DNA of 64,000 bases, taken from positions 1 to 64,000 of the forward strand of contig CAZRTJ010000016.1 of assembly GCA_964602985.1 (NCBI GenBank). The letters run 5' to 3'. The notes beneath the pieces are model-generated. The model worked only from the letters and a program-made list of their open reading frames with translations. It was not told the origin of the DNA and did not search any database. The position numbers and the translations under genes were made by a program. This DNA comes from CAYZJB01 sp964602985 (GTDB taxonomy: Bacteria > CLD3 > SB21). Positions 1-8,878 of this stretch are shown here, one piece after another (positions within the stretch are counted from its first letter, which is position 1; every line of letters begins with the position of its first letter).

Positions 1-77
1 CTGAACCGGAGGCTCATGCGCCTGTGGCGCAGATTCCGCCCACCAGCTCAGTTACGATGTTCTTTGAATAAACTTTT

Positions 78-161
78 GGGCAGTTGGCGGAGTGGTCAAT
101 CGCAACAGACTGTAAATCTGTCGGACTCAGTCCTACGGAGGTTCAAATCCTTCACTGCCCA
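78..161 (+). tRNA. tRNA-Tyr (anticodon GTA)
   Basis: An 84-base tRNA of class II length. The 5' acceptor GGGCAGT pairs with ACTGCCC at the 3' end, followed by discriminator A. The anticodon arm is ACAGA-CTGTAAA-TCTGT, so the anticodon at 112-114 is GTA (tyrosine). A long variable arm and a GGTTCAAATCC T-arm are present, as expected for bacterial tRNA-Tyr. CCA is not encoded. A hairpin terminator follows nine bases downstream. Confidence 0.97.
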
Positions 162-169
162 CAGAATGC

Positions 170-193
170 AAAACCTCGGATCACCGGGGTTTT
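170..193 (+). terminator. Hairpin terminator after tRNA-Tyr
   Basis: AAAACCTCGG and CCGGGGTTTT can form a 10-bp stem with one G-U pair around the loop ATCA. The run of T is part of the stem. It lies directly downstream of the tRNA and probably ends its transcript. Confidence 0.6.
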
Positions 194-241
194 GTGATTT
201 TCCGAGGTCTGCAATGGACATCACCTTCCATCACCTTCATC

Positions 242-270
242 TTGATGATCTGCAATTGCCCTCGTATGTT
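242..270 (+). promoter_or_regulatory. Candidate promoter of the ABC permease gene
   Basis: TTGATG (242-247) and TATGTT (265-270) are separated by 17 bases. The permease start codon is only 8 bases after the -10 box and has no Shine-Dalgarno sequence, so a leaderless or nearly leaderless transcript is implied. Confidence 0.4.
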
Positions 271-278
271 CGTCCATC

Positions 279-1142
279 ATGCTGTCCCGAACGACCTCGC
301 TGGTTCTAATTGCACCCTGGCTGGTTACACTGGCGGTCTTTTGGGTGTACCCGCTTGCGTTTTCCTTCTGGCTGTCCTTTCACGAGTATTCGCTGGTTGC
401 GCCCGATCAATCCACGTGGATCGGCTGGACGAATTTCACTGGGCTTTGGACGGATCCGGCGACCGGCGTCGCCCTGCGTAACACGCTTCTTTATGTTGCG
501 GGCGTCGTGCCGGCGACCACCGTCGCGGCCCTTCTGCTCGCCAATCTTCTGAACACAATCCGCAGATTTCGGACTCTGGCGCGGAACGCCATCTTCCTGC
601 CGTCCATGGTGTCGATGGCCGTTGTGAGCCTGATATTCGTACAGCTGTACACCCGCGGCGGATTTCTCCACACAGCTTCGAGATGGATCGGACTGGCGGA
701 GGATCGTCTCGGACTTCTCCTGCAAGAGTCCACCGCCCTCCCGGCGATCATGGTCATGGACGTTTTCGTCCACGCGGGCTACTACGCGATTCTATTCCTG
801 GCGGGTATCCAGAGCATTTCTGTCGAGCAATACGAGGAAGCGCAGTTGTGTGGAGCCGGATGGTGGCGGCAGTTTCGAAAGATCACGGTGCCCCAGCTCA
901 CGCCCCTGATTCTGTTTTCACTTGTGCTCAATTCCATCCGGACGTTTCAGATTTACACGGAAATTTACCTGATGACCAAGGGAGGTCCCCTTCATGCGAC
1001 AACCACGTGGTTGTATCGCACGTACGAGATCGGATTTCAGGAGTTTCAACTGGGCAAAGCCTCGGCAATGGCCTACATCCTCTTGTTGATCGTCGGCCTG
1101 TTCGTCGGCATGCAAATGCGGATGTTTAAGAAATTCTCGTAA
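279..1142 (+). CDS. ABC transporter permease, MalF/UgpA type
   Basis: A 287-residue inner-membrane permease of the carbohydrate-uptake (CUT1-like) ABC family. About six hydrophobic segments are visible, starting with residues 7-32. The cytoplasmic EAA loop that docks on the ATPase is clear near residues 188-212 (EEAQLCGAGWWRQFRKI, then VPQL). The substrate is probably a sugar or polyol but cannot be read from the sequence. No binding protein, second permease or ATPase lies in the window, so the partners are elsewhere or upstream of the tRNA. The ATG at 279 is the first good start in frame and lacks a ribosome-binding site. The last 17 bases overlap the convergent DUF2752 gene. Confidence 0.85.
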   Translation: MLSRTTSLVLIAPWLVTLAVFWVYPLAFSFWLSFHEYSLVAPDQSTWIGWTNFTGLWTDPATGVALRNTLLYVAGVVPATTVAALLLANLLNTIRRFRTLARNAIFLPSMVSMAVVSLIFVQLYTRGGFLHTASRWIGLAEDRLGLLLQESTALPAIMVMDVFVHAGYYAILFLAGIQSISVEQYEEAQLCGAGWWRQFRKITVPQLTPLILFSLVLNSIRTFQIYTEIYLMTKGGPLHATTTWLYRTYEIGFQEFQLGKASAMAYILLLIVGLFVGMQMRMFKKFS

Positions 1143-1569
1143 TGGCGATCTTGTAGAACCAAGAGACGAGCATGATTCCGAGCAGGATGTATTGTCCGGT
1201 GAGGAAATTCGAAGACTCCGTCAAATCGCTAAGCGGTTTGCGACGCCACAGCGCCACAACGGCATACCCTGACAACCAGGCCATCGCGACATAGACGGCC
1301 ACACCGAACGGCTGCGCCAGGAAAGCATCCACCGGATGACCATGCGCAATGTGGCTGAATGCGGTGGTCAGCCCGCAACTGGGGCAAGGAATACCCGTCA
1401 GCTGCAAAAATCCACACGGCGGCAATCCGAGCTGCTCGTGGGTGCCCATGCCGGCGGGGGCTGGGTGCAGGCGAAACGCGATCCAGTTGAGGGCGACGAA
1501 TCCCACAACCCACGACGCATAGAACAGTTTCGTCCCCCATGTGGGTCTCTCGGCCGCGATCTCATGCAT
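1126..1569 (-). CDS. DUF2752 family membrane protein
   Basis: A 147-residue protein with three predicted membrane segments (about residues 15-33, 90-110 and 122-143). The family's signature CPSCGLTTAF follows a Gly/Pro-rich stretch in the middle. The function of DUF2752 is unknown; the paired cysteines suggest metal or redox binding. Its start overlaps the end of the helical-repeat gene by 8 bases, so it is the last member of the long chemosensory operon. The C-terminal codons overlap the convergent permease gene. Confidence 0.75.
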   Translation of the reverse strand: MHEIAAERPTWGTKLFYASWVVGFVALNWIAFRLHPAPAGMGTHEQLGLPPCGFLQLTGIPCPSCGLTTAFSHIAHGHPVDAFLAQPFGVAVYVAMAWLSGYAVVALWRRKPLSDLTESSNFLTGQYILLGIMLVSWFYKIAITRIS

Positions 1570-2317
1570 CCTTGATGGTTCCCTTCAGGTTCTCAAACGC
1601 CAACTCGACGTCGAATTTCAAATCCATCACGAAATTCGGAATCGTCTTGAAGTCATCCAGCGACTCCATCACCTCCTGATGATATTTCTGGATCGTATGA
1701 AATTTGATTCGCTTTCGTTTTTCCAAATCTTCAATCCGGTGATTCCAGTCGATAATCTGTGCGGAGTTCTCTTCGACGATTTTCCGGATGCGGGCGATTC
1801 GCTCGACGACCTTTTCTTTTACATCCTGCGGCGTATTCGGATGACGGAGCATGCGCAGCATCACGCGAAGCGATGTCTCATCGTCACCGATCACGTCGGA
1901 ATAGACGTCGTTTCGCATCGACGGAGAGAGCGACGCCTCCATCAGGACTTCCATCAGTTTGTCCGCGTTTAACTTGATCAGCAAGTGAATGGCGCGTCGT
2001 CGAATCGGCGGGATATCGCATTTGACCAGACGCGCGAGCATTTCCGTAGCCACTTCCTCGCGCGTGTCGGGGTTTTTCGCTTCTTCCAGGATGCCGCGCA
2101 GATTCAACTCTTTGAGAATGTACTCGGCATTCGGATTGCCGTCCTTGCTCATCTGCACCAGAACGGGTCGCGTAACCTTGGCATTTTTCAACGCAACCAT
2201 GCTCACGCCCTGGTTTGTACTCTCTTTCACCAGGCGTTCGAGGACGCCGGAGATGCGCGACGCCTCATCGGGCGCGAGAATGACTCTCTCTTCCGTATCG
2301 TCGAGAAAGAAATCCAT
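1562..2317 (-). CDS. Helical-repeat (HEAT-like) protein of the chemosensory operon
   Basis: A 251-residue soluble, charged, largely helical protein. The first ~150 residues show repeated two-helix units of HEAT or Armadillo character (for example around ALKNAKVTRPVLVQMSKDG and IPPIRRRAIHLLIKLNA). The last ~90 residues look like a coiled coil plus helices. I do not recognise a named family. The start at 2317 is chosen because AAAGGA lies just upstream and the preceding kinase-like gene ends at 2320; a longer reading would run far into that gene. By position it could be a protein-binding output partner of the kinase-like protein, but that is inference. Confidence 0.7.
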   Translation of the reverse strand: MDFFLDDTEERVILAPDEASRISGVLERLVKESTNQGVSMVALKNAKVTRPVLVQMSKDGNPNAEYILKELNLRGILEEAKNPDTREEVATEMLARLVKCDIPPIRRRAIHLLIKLNADKLMEVLMEASLSPSMRNDVYSDVIGDDETSLRVMLRMLRHPNTPQDVKEKVVERIARIRKIVEENSAQIIDWNHRIEDLEKRKRIKFHTIQKYHQEVMESLDDFKTIPNFVMDLKFDVELAFENLKGTIKDA

Positions 2318-2319
2318 GC

Positions 2320-4023
2320 CTATCCTTTGTTGATCGGTTCTTTCGGTACGGTGAACCAAAACGTCGAGCCGCTGCCCACTTTGCTGTCTACCCAAATACG
2401 GCCGCCGTGCGCTTCCACGATCGCTTTGCAGATGGCCAATCCCAATCCGACTCCCCCGCCCCCTGCGTGATCATCGCTGGTAAAAACTCCGCCCGTGCGT
2501 TTGTACTTCTCAAAAATCATCGGCAACTCTTCTTCCGGAATCCCAATGCCCGTGTCCTGTACGGAAAACGTTACCATGTCCGGCCATTCCGACACCGCCT
2601 CGGTCCCGATGGTCACCTGTCCTCCCTCGCCCGTAAATTTGATGCTGTTGGACAAGAGGTTGTTCAACACCTGGAGGATCTTGTCCTCGTCGAAGTACGC
2701 TTCGAGGGTCGCGTCATGGTTCACACACTCCACGCGAATGTCTTTTTGCTTGGCCAGGATAGCCATGTTCTTCCTGGCGTCCTCCATCACTCCGCGGACG
2801 GGCGTTCGCTCCGGATACACCTCCAGTGTCCCGGCGTCGATGCGGGAAATATCCAGAATGTCATTGACGAAGCTCAGTAACTTCTTGTTGTTCGTCAGCA
2901 CCTGACTCAGGATTTCCTTTTGATCTTCTGTGACGGGATCGATGTGTTCCTCGAATAACGCCTCCACAAAGCTTTGATTGGCCGTAATGGGTCCCCGAAG
3001 GTCGTTCACGATGGTCGATGTAAAGTTCACCTTGATCCGTTCAATCTCTTCCAATTTGGAAATATACCGGATCGTCAGCACGAGCTCTTTCGCAATCAAC
3101 TGCATCAGTTTGAAAATGTCCTTGTTGTAGGCAAATGTCACGGATGTGAAAACGCTCAAACAGCCGACCACGGAAGATTCGTCTCGCAGGGGGAGGATGA
3201 GATGGGAATGAACCTCTGATTCGCTCCCCTCCCGCATTTTGTCTTCGTGCAGGATTTCCTGACGAACATTCGTCATCAATCCCAACCGAAAAGATTCAGG
3301 CAATTGTTCGTGCTGTTGGATCAGACCGAGCATTCGTTCGATGAAGGCGGGGGCAATGTCCTTCTGTACCGCAATGGCATGGTGCACGGTGTCCCCGGAA
3401 AACAGCGTCAGAGCGCCGGCATGATACTCGATAATCTGCTCAAAGAGGTCGAAGAACTTCCGGATCATTTCTGAGCGGTTGTAGGCGTAGCGTGACAGAT
3501 CTCTCATCCGGTTGGAGACGGTCGATTCGTACAGCAGTCTCTCCAGAATCCGATTGATCTTCGATTTGATACTCTCGTCTGAGTCGTCCGCCGTGGTCAG
3601 ATCGAGTTTTTCTTCGTCGCGCTGACTGTAGTCCAGCGTCTCCGGTTTGACGGCGTTGGCCAGCAGTTTCTCTACTTCGGTCAGCAGTTCAGCCGTATCG
3701 ACGGATTTGGTCACAAAGCTATTGGCGCCGGCCTCGATGCCCCAAAATCGATCCTGCTGCTGCCCCAGACTGGTCAGCAGAATAATCGGGATATGCGCGC
3801 GGGAGGGATCGTCTTTCACCAGACGGCAAAACTGATAACCGTTCAACTCCGGCATAATGATATCCGAAACGATCAGATCCGGGTTCTCCGTCTCCACCAG
3901 ATTCATTCCTTCGGCGCCGTTCTTCGCACTGATGACTTTGTAGCCCGCTTTGGTCAGCGCCATTTTGTACATGATCAGCTGGGTCGGGCTGTCGTCGACG
4001 ACCAAGACCTTTTCTTTAGCCAC
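2320..4023 (-). CDS. REC-GAF-histidine-kinase-like protein with Asn at the phospho-acceptor site
   Basis: A 567-residue hybrid. Residues 1-125 are a receiver domain with D10/D11, phospho-acceptor D54, T84 and K106 all present. A GAF-like region spans about 150-325. A HisKA-type dimerisation helix and an intact HATPase domain follow (N box near NNLLSNSIKF, G1 box DTGIGIP, G2 box GVGLGLAICKAI). The H box reads FTSTIVNDLRGPI, where the family has a His in the F...SHELRTP motif; here the codon at 3004-3006 gives Asn340. It therefore cannot autophosphorylate at the usual position. It sits after cheB in the operon and may act as a scaffold or as a receiver output of CheA. A sequencing error is unlikely, because a single AAC/CAC change gives no frame disruption, but it cannot be excluded. 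Confidence 0.9.
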   Translation of the reverse strand: MAKEKVLVVDDSPTQLIMYKMALTKAGYKVISAKNGAEGMNLVETENPDLIVSDIIMPELNGYQFCRLVKDDPSRAHIPIILLTSLGQQQDRFWGIEAGANSFVTKSVDTAELLTEVEKLLANAVKPETLDYSQRDEEKLDLTTADDSDESIKSKINRILERLLYESTVSNRMRDLSRYAYNRSEMIRKFFDLFEQIIEYHAGALTLFSGDTVHHAIAVQKDIAPAFIERMLGLIQQHEQLPESFRLGLMTNVRQEILHEDKMREGSESEVHSHLILPLRDESSVVGCLSVFTSVTFAYNKDIFKLMQLIAKELVLTIRYISKLEEIERIKVNFTSTIVNDLRGPITANQSFVEALFEEHIDPVTEDQKEILSQVLTNNKKLLSFVNDILDISRIDAGTLEVYPERTPVRGVMEDARKNMAILAKQKDIRVECVNHDATLEAYFDEDKILQVLNNLLSNSIKFTGEGGQVTIGTEAVSEWPDMVTFSVQDTGIGIPEEELPMIFEKYKRTGGVFTSDDHAGGGGVGLGLAICKAIVEAHGGRIWVDSKVGSGSTFWFTVPKEPINKG

Positions 4024-4038
4024 GCGTCCGTCCTTTGC

Positions 4039-5163
4039 TCATAAGATCGTTTCAATCCTCTCTGCTTGGATCAGGCTCAAGAGTTCCTCCGCGATCCGAT
4101 CGATCGGCAGCACTTTGTCGATGACTCCCATTTCGATGGCTTCTTTCGGCATCCCGTACACGACACACGTGTCGCGGTTTTGCGCGATGTTCAGACCTCC
4201 GGCATCTTTGATGGACTTCAGTCCGTCGGCTCCGTCGCGGCCCATGCCGGTCAGCACCACGCCGATCGTCGATGCACCCAGATGTTTCGCAACCGATTCC
4301 ATCATCAAGGTCGCGCACGGACGCAAACCGCTCACGGGCATCGAGCGGCTGAGTCGGACCACCTTTCCCGGATCGATCAACAGGTGATATCCGTCGGGGG
4401 CGACGTATACGGTACCGGCATTCAAGATCTCTCCCCGTTCGGCTGTCTTCACGTGAATTGCGCATTCCTTGTTCAGCCAATCCACGAATCCCTGACCGAA
4501 TCCCTCACAAATGTGCTGAACGATCACAATGGGAACCGGTAAGTCTTCGGGCAGATTCTTGAGGATCTTCATGAGCGCCGACGGTCCCCCGGTGCTGGAG
4601 GCAATGGCAATGAGTTCGACCGGACGTCCCAGCGTCGTCCGACGGGACGCCAGCACCACGTCTTCCTTTCGGATTTCCCGCGATCCTTTGGCAGGCGACT
4701 TCTTTTCGACCGCGGGCGGCGGAAGCGTCGTTGCCTTGGACACAGACGACACGTGGTGGAACACCTTGACGCCGGCCAGAATCTTGATTTTCTTGATGAG
4801 GTCGCGCCCGATATTCTCGTAGTCCATTGCCAGATTGCCCTTCGGCTTTTCGACGATGTCGAGGGCGCCGGCGCGTATCGCGTTAAACGCGACATTCATG
4901 TCTTCCTTCCCAACGGAGGCGCTGATGACCAGGATCGGCGTGGGCGAGGCGGTCATGATTTGTTTGGTCGCCTCAAAGCCGTCCATCACGGGCATACGGA
5001 TATCCATCGTCACGATGTCCGGGCGCAGCATCCGAACTTTCTCAACCGCTTCCTTCCCATTGCGGGCGGTGCCGATCACCTGTATCTCTTCATCCGATGC
5101 AAAGATCTTCTGAAGAATCATCGTGACGGTCAGTGAATCCTCGGCAATGAATACCTTGATCAT
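4039..5163 (-). CDS. cheB: CheB, chemoreceptor glutamate methylesterase/deamidase
   Basis: A 374-residue protein that removes methyl groups from receptor glutamates and so resets signalling. Residues 1-120 form a receiver with phospho-acceptor D54 in the segment VTMDIRMP. A linker of ~60 residues leads to the methylesterase domain. Its triad is visible as S190 (IASSTGG), H217 (VQHICEGF) and D310 (GMGRDGA). The gene starts 4 bases from the end of cheA and is followed by the kinase-like gene. With the upstream cheR it supplies the adaptation arm of this chemosensory system. Confidence 0.95.
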   Translation of the reverse strand: MIKVFIAEDSLTVTMILQKIFASDEEIQVIGTARNGKEAVEKVRMLRPDIVTMDIRMPVMDGFEATKQIMTASPTPILVISASVGKEDMNVAFNAIRAGALDIVEKPKGNLAMDYENIGRDLIKKIKILAGVKVFHHVSSVSKATTLPPPAVEKKSPAKGSREIRKEDVVLASRRTTLGRPVELIAIASSTGGPSALMKILKNLPEDLPVPIVIVQHICEGFGQGFVDWLNKECAIHVKTAERGEILNAGTVYVAPDGYHLLIDPGKVVRLSRSMPVSGLRPCATLMMESVAKHLGASTIGVVLTGMGRDGADGLKSIKDAGGLNIAQNRDTCVVYGMPKEAIEMGVIDKVLPIDRIAEELLSLIQAERIETIL

Positions 5164-5166
5164 GCG

Positions 5167-7569
5167 CTAAATCAACTTCTCGATGGTTTCCAACAGGTTG
5201 GATTGATCGAAAGAACCTTTCACAATGTACGCGTTCGCACCCACTTCGATCCCGCGGCGTTTGTCTTTTTCAGATTCCAATGACGTGCAGAGAATAAAGG
5301 GAATTTCTGGAAACTTCGATTCCTTCCGGACTTTTTCTGCAAATTCGAACCCGGTCATGTAAGGCATTTCCACGTCGCTGACGATGATCTCAAATCCGCC
5401 TTCCTGAAGTTTGTCATACCCTTCCCGCCCATTGGTGGCAATGGTCACTTCATACCCTGCCGATTCCAGAATGTTTTTTTCCAGTGTGCGCGTCGTGATC
5501 GAATCATCCACCACCAGCACGCGTCGTTTTCGCAACTGCTTGGCTCGCCGCTCCCGGAAGGCAAACCGCGTTCCTCCACCTTGCACGGACTTGATCAGAT
5601 CGGAGGGATTGAGGATGATCGAGATGCGGCCATCCCCCAACACCGTCGACCCGGCAACGTTCTTCACGCGCCGCAACTGCTTTCCGAGATTTTTTACAAC
5701 GACCTCCTGCTCATCGATCAACCGGTCCACGAGAAAGGCCACTTTCTTGCCGCCGGAAGAGAACACCACGCCGGGAAATTTATTGGATTCAATTTGCGTC
5801 AGATGGTGACTCACGCTCTTCTGCGACGGACCTACCTGGATGCCACGGTCCTTCAGTTTCTGCCGAGGTCGTCCCAACGCGTCGTCCAACTTGTGCAAAG
5901 GAACCGATTTTTCGTCAACCATGATGAAATGGTCTGACCCCGACTGATGAATATCTTCCTCCGTCAATCGAACCGTCCGGTCCACATAGTCGATCGGGAT
6001 GGAATACAAATCTCCATTGACATCCACGATCAATGCATGCGTCGTGGCCAGCGTCAGGGGGATTTTGATCGTGAATTTCGTACCGACACCCTTTTCGGAA
6101 GTTGTTTCGATGGTCCCTTTGATCGCCTCGACATTCGCTTTCACGACATCCAGTCCGACGCCACGGCCCGAGATGTCCGTGATGATCTTGGCCGTCGAGA
6201 ATCCGGACTGGAAGATCAGGCTGATCAATTCGCTCTTGGCAACATCCCCCAGTTGCTCCTCCCGAAGGTATCCGCGTTTGACGGCCAGTTGCGCAATGCG
6301 CTCGGTATCAATGCCGCGCCCATCATCCGATATTTCGATTTGGATCATATTGCCGACGTACCCCGCACGCACCTGTATCAACGCCTCCGGGTTCTTCCCG
6401 GCTTCCACCCGGTCGATGGGAGGCTCCACGCCGTGATCGATGGAATTTCGCAACAAATGGATCAACGGATCTTTGAGTTCTTCGAGCACCTTCTTGTCCA
6501 CACGCGTGTCGCCGCCAAAAACCTCGAATCGGATCTTTTTGTTCTGACTCTTCGCCAGATCCCTCACCATACGAGGATACAGGTCAAACAACGTGGAAAT
6601 CGGGAGCAGGCGAATGACGCGAAGGTTGTCCTGAATGTCCGTGGTGATCGCCGAGGTGCGGACGTTGTCCTCGCTGTGTTTGTCGTACAAGTCGATCACG
6701 GCGTCCAGCATCCGGTGACTCCGCTCGGATACTCCGTCATAGAGCGTCACGAACGTCCGAAAGTCGTGCAAGCCCACACCCTGCTGAAGGAGACGGTCCA
6801 CGCCGGAATTGCCATTCTGTGCGTTTTCCATCTGATGAATCCGCTGACCGATCTTCTCCCGAAACGGCCGCAACCGATCCACCTGCTGGGTCCATTCCTC
6901 GCAAAATTCCACAACCTTCTTGATGTCCTGCAAGCGTTGTTGAGATTTGATCCGTGTCGTGATCAATTCGCTGACCTGATTCATCAGGTCATCCAGCCGG
7001 CGGGTCGAAACGCGTATGACGGCATCTTCCGAAACAGCTTTCTCACCATCCTTGGCCGGGACGACCTCGGAGACGGCTTCGGTTTCCGAGCGCAGGACAG
7101 CGGGCACGACCATCTCCGGCCTGACTTCGGGTGGTGACTCAGTCTCCCGGCTTCCGGAGATTTCGCCTCCCTTTTCGGTCACCAGCATTTCCAGCTTCCG
7201 GATAATCTCGGCGATGTCAATCGAATCATCCGTGCCTTCGGAAGAAATTCGCTCGATAATCTGAGAGATGACGTCCACACCCTCGTAGACCACGTCAAAA
7301 TCGGAGCCCGTGAACTCCATCTGACCCCGTCGCAACAGCCCGAAGATATCTTCAATTTTATGGGAGACGTTTTCAATTTTTGAAAAGCCCATCATCCGCG
7401 CCGCCCCCTTCACCGAATGCGCCGTCCGAAACAGTTCTTCCAGCATGTCTTTCGAACTCGGGTCCTCTTCCAGTTTGAGCAGGCCCTTGTTCAGATTCTT
7501 CAGGTGTTCTTCGCTCTCCACCTTGAAGATGGACATCATCTCTTTCAGTTCATCGCGAGAGAGTTCCAT
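5167..7569 (-). CDS. cheA: CheA-type chemotaxis histidine kinase with C-terminal receiver
   Basis: An 800-residue soluble kinase. Domains in order: Hpt with the phosphoryl-accepting H51 (RTAHSVKGAARMMGF); a short linker with no obvious P2 domain; dimerisation helices (LMNQVSELI near 190); HATPase with NSIDHG, DDGRGI and GRGVGLDVV; a CheW-like coupling domain at about 515-660; and a C-terminal receiver at about 675-800 (VLVVDDSITTR, acceptor in IVSDVEMP). The attached receiver is typical of Frz, Pil-Chp and other alternative systems rather than of flagellar CheA. No separate cheY is seen in the window, so this receiver and those of CheB and the pseudokinase are the visible phosphate targets. 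Confidence 0.95.
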   Translation of the reverse strand: MELSRDELKEMMSIFKVESEEHLKNLNKGLLKLEEDPSSKDMLEELFRTAHSVKGAARMMGFSKIENVSHKIEDIFGLLRRGQMEFTGSDFDVVYEGVDVISQIIERISSEGTDDSIDIAEIIRKLEMLVTEKGGEISGSRETESPPEVRPEMVVPAVLRSETEAVSEVVPAKDGEKAVSEDAVIRVSTRRLDDLMNQVSELITTRIKSQQRLQDIKKVVEFCEEWTQQVDRLRPFREKIGQRIHQMENAQNGNSGVDRLLQQGVGLHDFRTFVTLYDGVSERSHRMLDAVIDLYDKHSEDNVRTSAITTDIQDNLRVIRLLPISTLFDLYPRMVRDLAKSQNKKIRFEVFGGDTRVDKKVLEELKDPLIHLLRNSIDHGVEPPIDRVEAGKNPEALIQVRAGYVGNMIQIEISDDGRGIDTERIAQLAVKRGYLREEQLGDVAKSELISLIFQSGFSTAKIITDISGRGVGLDVVKANVEAIKGTIETTSEKGVGTKFTIKIPLTLATTHALIVDVNGDLYSIPIDYVDRTVRLTEEDIHQSGSDHFIMVDEKSVPLHKLDDALGRPRQKLKDRGIQVGPSQKSVSHHLTQIESNKFPGVVFSSGGKKVAFLVDRLIDEQEVVVKNLGKQLRRVKNVAGSTVLGDGRISIILNPSDLIKSVQGGGTRFAFRERRAKQLRKRRVLVVDDSITTRTLEKNILESAGYEVTIATNGREGYDKLQEGGFEIIVSDVEMPYMTGFEFAEKVRKESKFPEIPFILCTSLESEKDKRRGIEVGANAYIVKGSFDQSNLLETIEKLI

Positions 7570-7573
7570 AGCG

Positions 7574-8830
7574 TTAACCGCGATTTCGTCCGTTTCCGTT
7601 TTTTTGATTGCCGATGAGCAACTGCAGTTCTTTGGTCAACCCCATGACGGAATCCACTGCCTTTTGCGTTTGGGTTGTTCCGGTGGCCACCTGTTTGACG
7701 ACGTCGTTGATATTGCCCATGGCCAACGTGATTTGCTCGATGCCGATAGTCTGTTGCTTGCTTCCGACGAGAATTTGTTGCGCGTATCCGACATTTTCCT
7801 CCAGACTTTGAATACTCTCATCCATTTGACGACCGGCATCGCGGATCTTTTCCACGCCGATATCCACACGCTTGCTTCCCTCTTCGGTGGCCATGACGGT
7901 GGAATTGGTGGCATTTTGAATTTGCGTGATCAAGTCGCGAATCCGAAGGCTGGCCTCCTTGCTTTTCTCTGCCAGCTTGCGCACTTCGGCCGCCACGACG
8001 CCAAACCCCCGGCCAAATTCACCGGCTTTGGAGGCCTCGATCGCCGCGTTCAACGCCAACATATTGGTCTGTTCGGCAATGTCGTTCACCGTGGTCGTGA
8101 TCACGCCGATCTGCTGGGTCTTTTCGCTCAGATCCAGGATCTCTTCCGCGATACGCTCGACCCGCCGCCGGATTTCGTTCATCTCTTCGACGGTTTCATC
8201 GACCGATGATTTTCCACGGCTGGTGACTTCCATGGACCGTTCGGCGCTCTCCACCACGAATTGTGCCTTCTCGGTTGTCTGGTGACTGGTGGCCGCCAGT
8301 TGCTGTGTGGTCGTGGTCGTTTCATTCAGCGCAGAGCTTTGCTCGTTCATCCCCGCGGCCTGTTGTCCCATGATGGCCGTGAGCTCGCTGACCACCGAAG
8401 ACAATCTCGACACCGCGTCACGCATGGCGTGATCCAGACGACCGTTGTCCACGACCAACGCGTTGAAGTCTTCCTTCAGTTCAGAAATCTCATCGGTACC
8501 CGTAAAGGTCACCTGCTTGTCAAACTCTCCTTCGCGCATCGCACGCACCACCCTCTGCATGTCCAGCAGGGGAAGGAAGGCCCGGCCGTGAATCGATTGA
8601 AGCAAGACAACCAGGATGACGATCGCCGCCACGAGAATTCCAGCCCAGACCTGCCACAAGTCTCCGTACCTGCCAGCAAAATATCCGCCCAGCGCAAGGA
8701 GAAACAACAACGGCGCGGCCGCAATCCATGCTTTCAGTACAAACGTCTTGCGCCCACTAAGCCGTTGCGTCACGATGATCGCGAGAGCTGTCGCGACCAC
8801 TAGTCCGAGTGCAAAATACAAAGCGTTCAT
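7574..8830 (-). CDS. Methyl-accepting chemoreceptor without a large periplasmic domain
   Basis: A 418-residue receptor. Three hydrophobic segments lie at about 3-20, 33-54 and 62-83, with only short loops between them. There is no room for an external sensor domain, so it probably senses an intracellular or membrane-linked signal. A HAMP-like stretch is followed by the long signalling coiled coil. Its hairpin tip (IAEQTNMLALNAAIEASKAG, then EFGRGFGVVAAEVRKLAEKS) binds CheA and CheW. A GGTGAAA sequence precedes the start. The stop lies four bases before cheA. Confidence 0.93.
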   Translation of the reverse strand: MNALYFALGLVVATALAIIVTQRLSGRKTFVLKAWIAAAPLLFLLALGGYFAGRYGDLWQVWAGILVAAIVILVVLLQSIHGRAFLPLLDMQRVVRAMREGEFDKQVTFTGTDEISELKEDFNALVVDNGRLDHAMRDAVSRLSSVVSELTAIMGQQAAGMNEQSSALNETTTTTQQLAATSHQTTEKAQFVVESAERSMEVTSRGKSSVDETVEEMNEIRRRVERIAEEILDLSEKTQQIGVITTTVNDIAEQTNMLALNAAIEASKAGEFGRGFGVVAAEVRKLAEKSKEASLRIRDLITQIQNATNSTVMATEEGSKRVDIGVEKIRDAGRQMDESIQSLEENVGYAQQILVGSKQQTIGIEQITLAMGNINDVVKQVATGTTQTQKAVDSVMGLTKELQLLIGNQKNGNGRNRG

Positions 8831-8878
8831 GTTTTCACCTATGTGAGTACTCGTTACAGGTCCTATGGATTACGCGGT

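Noticed and set aside
5947..7137. Long plus-strand open frame (396 codons) opposite cheA
   Set aside because: It is the antisense shadow of a clearly conserved cheA, has no recognisable domain and no ribosome-binding site.
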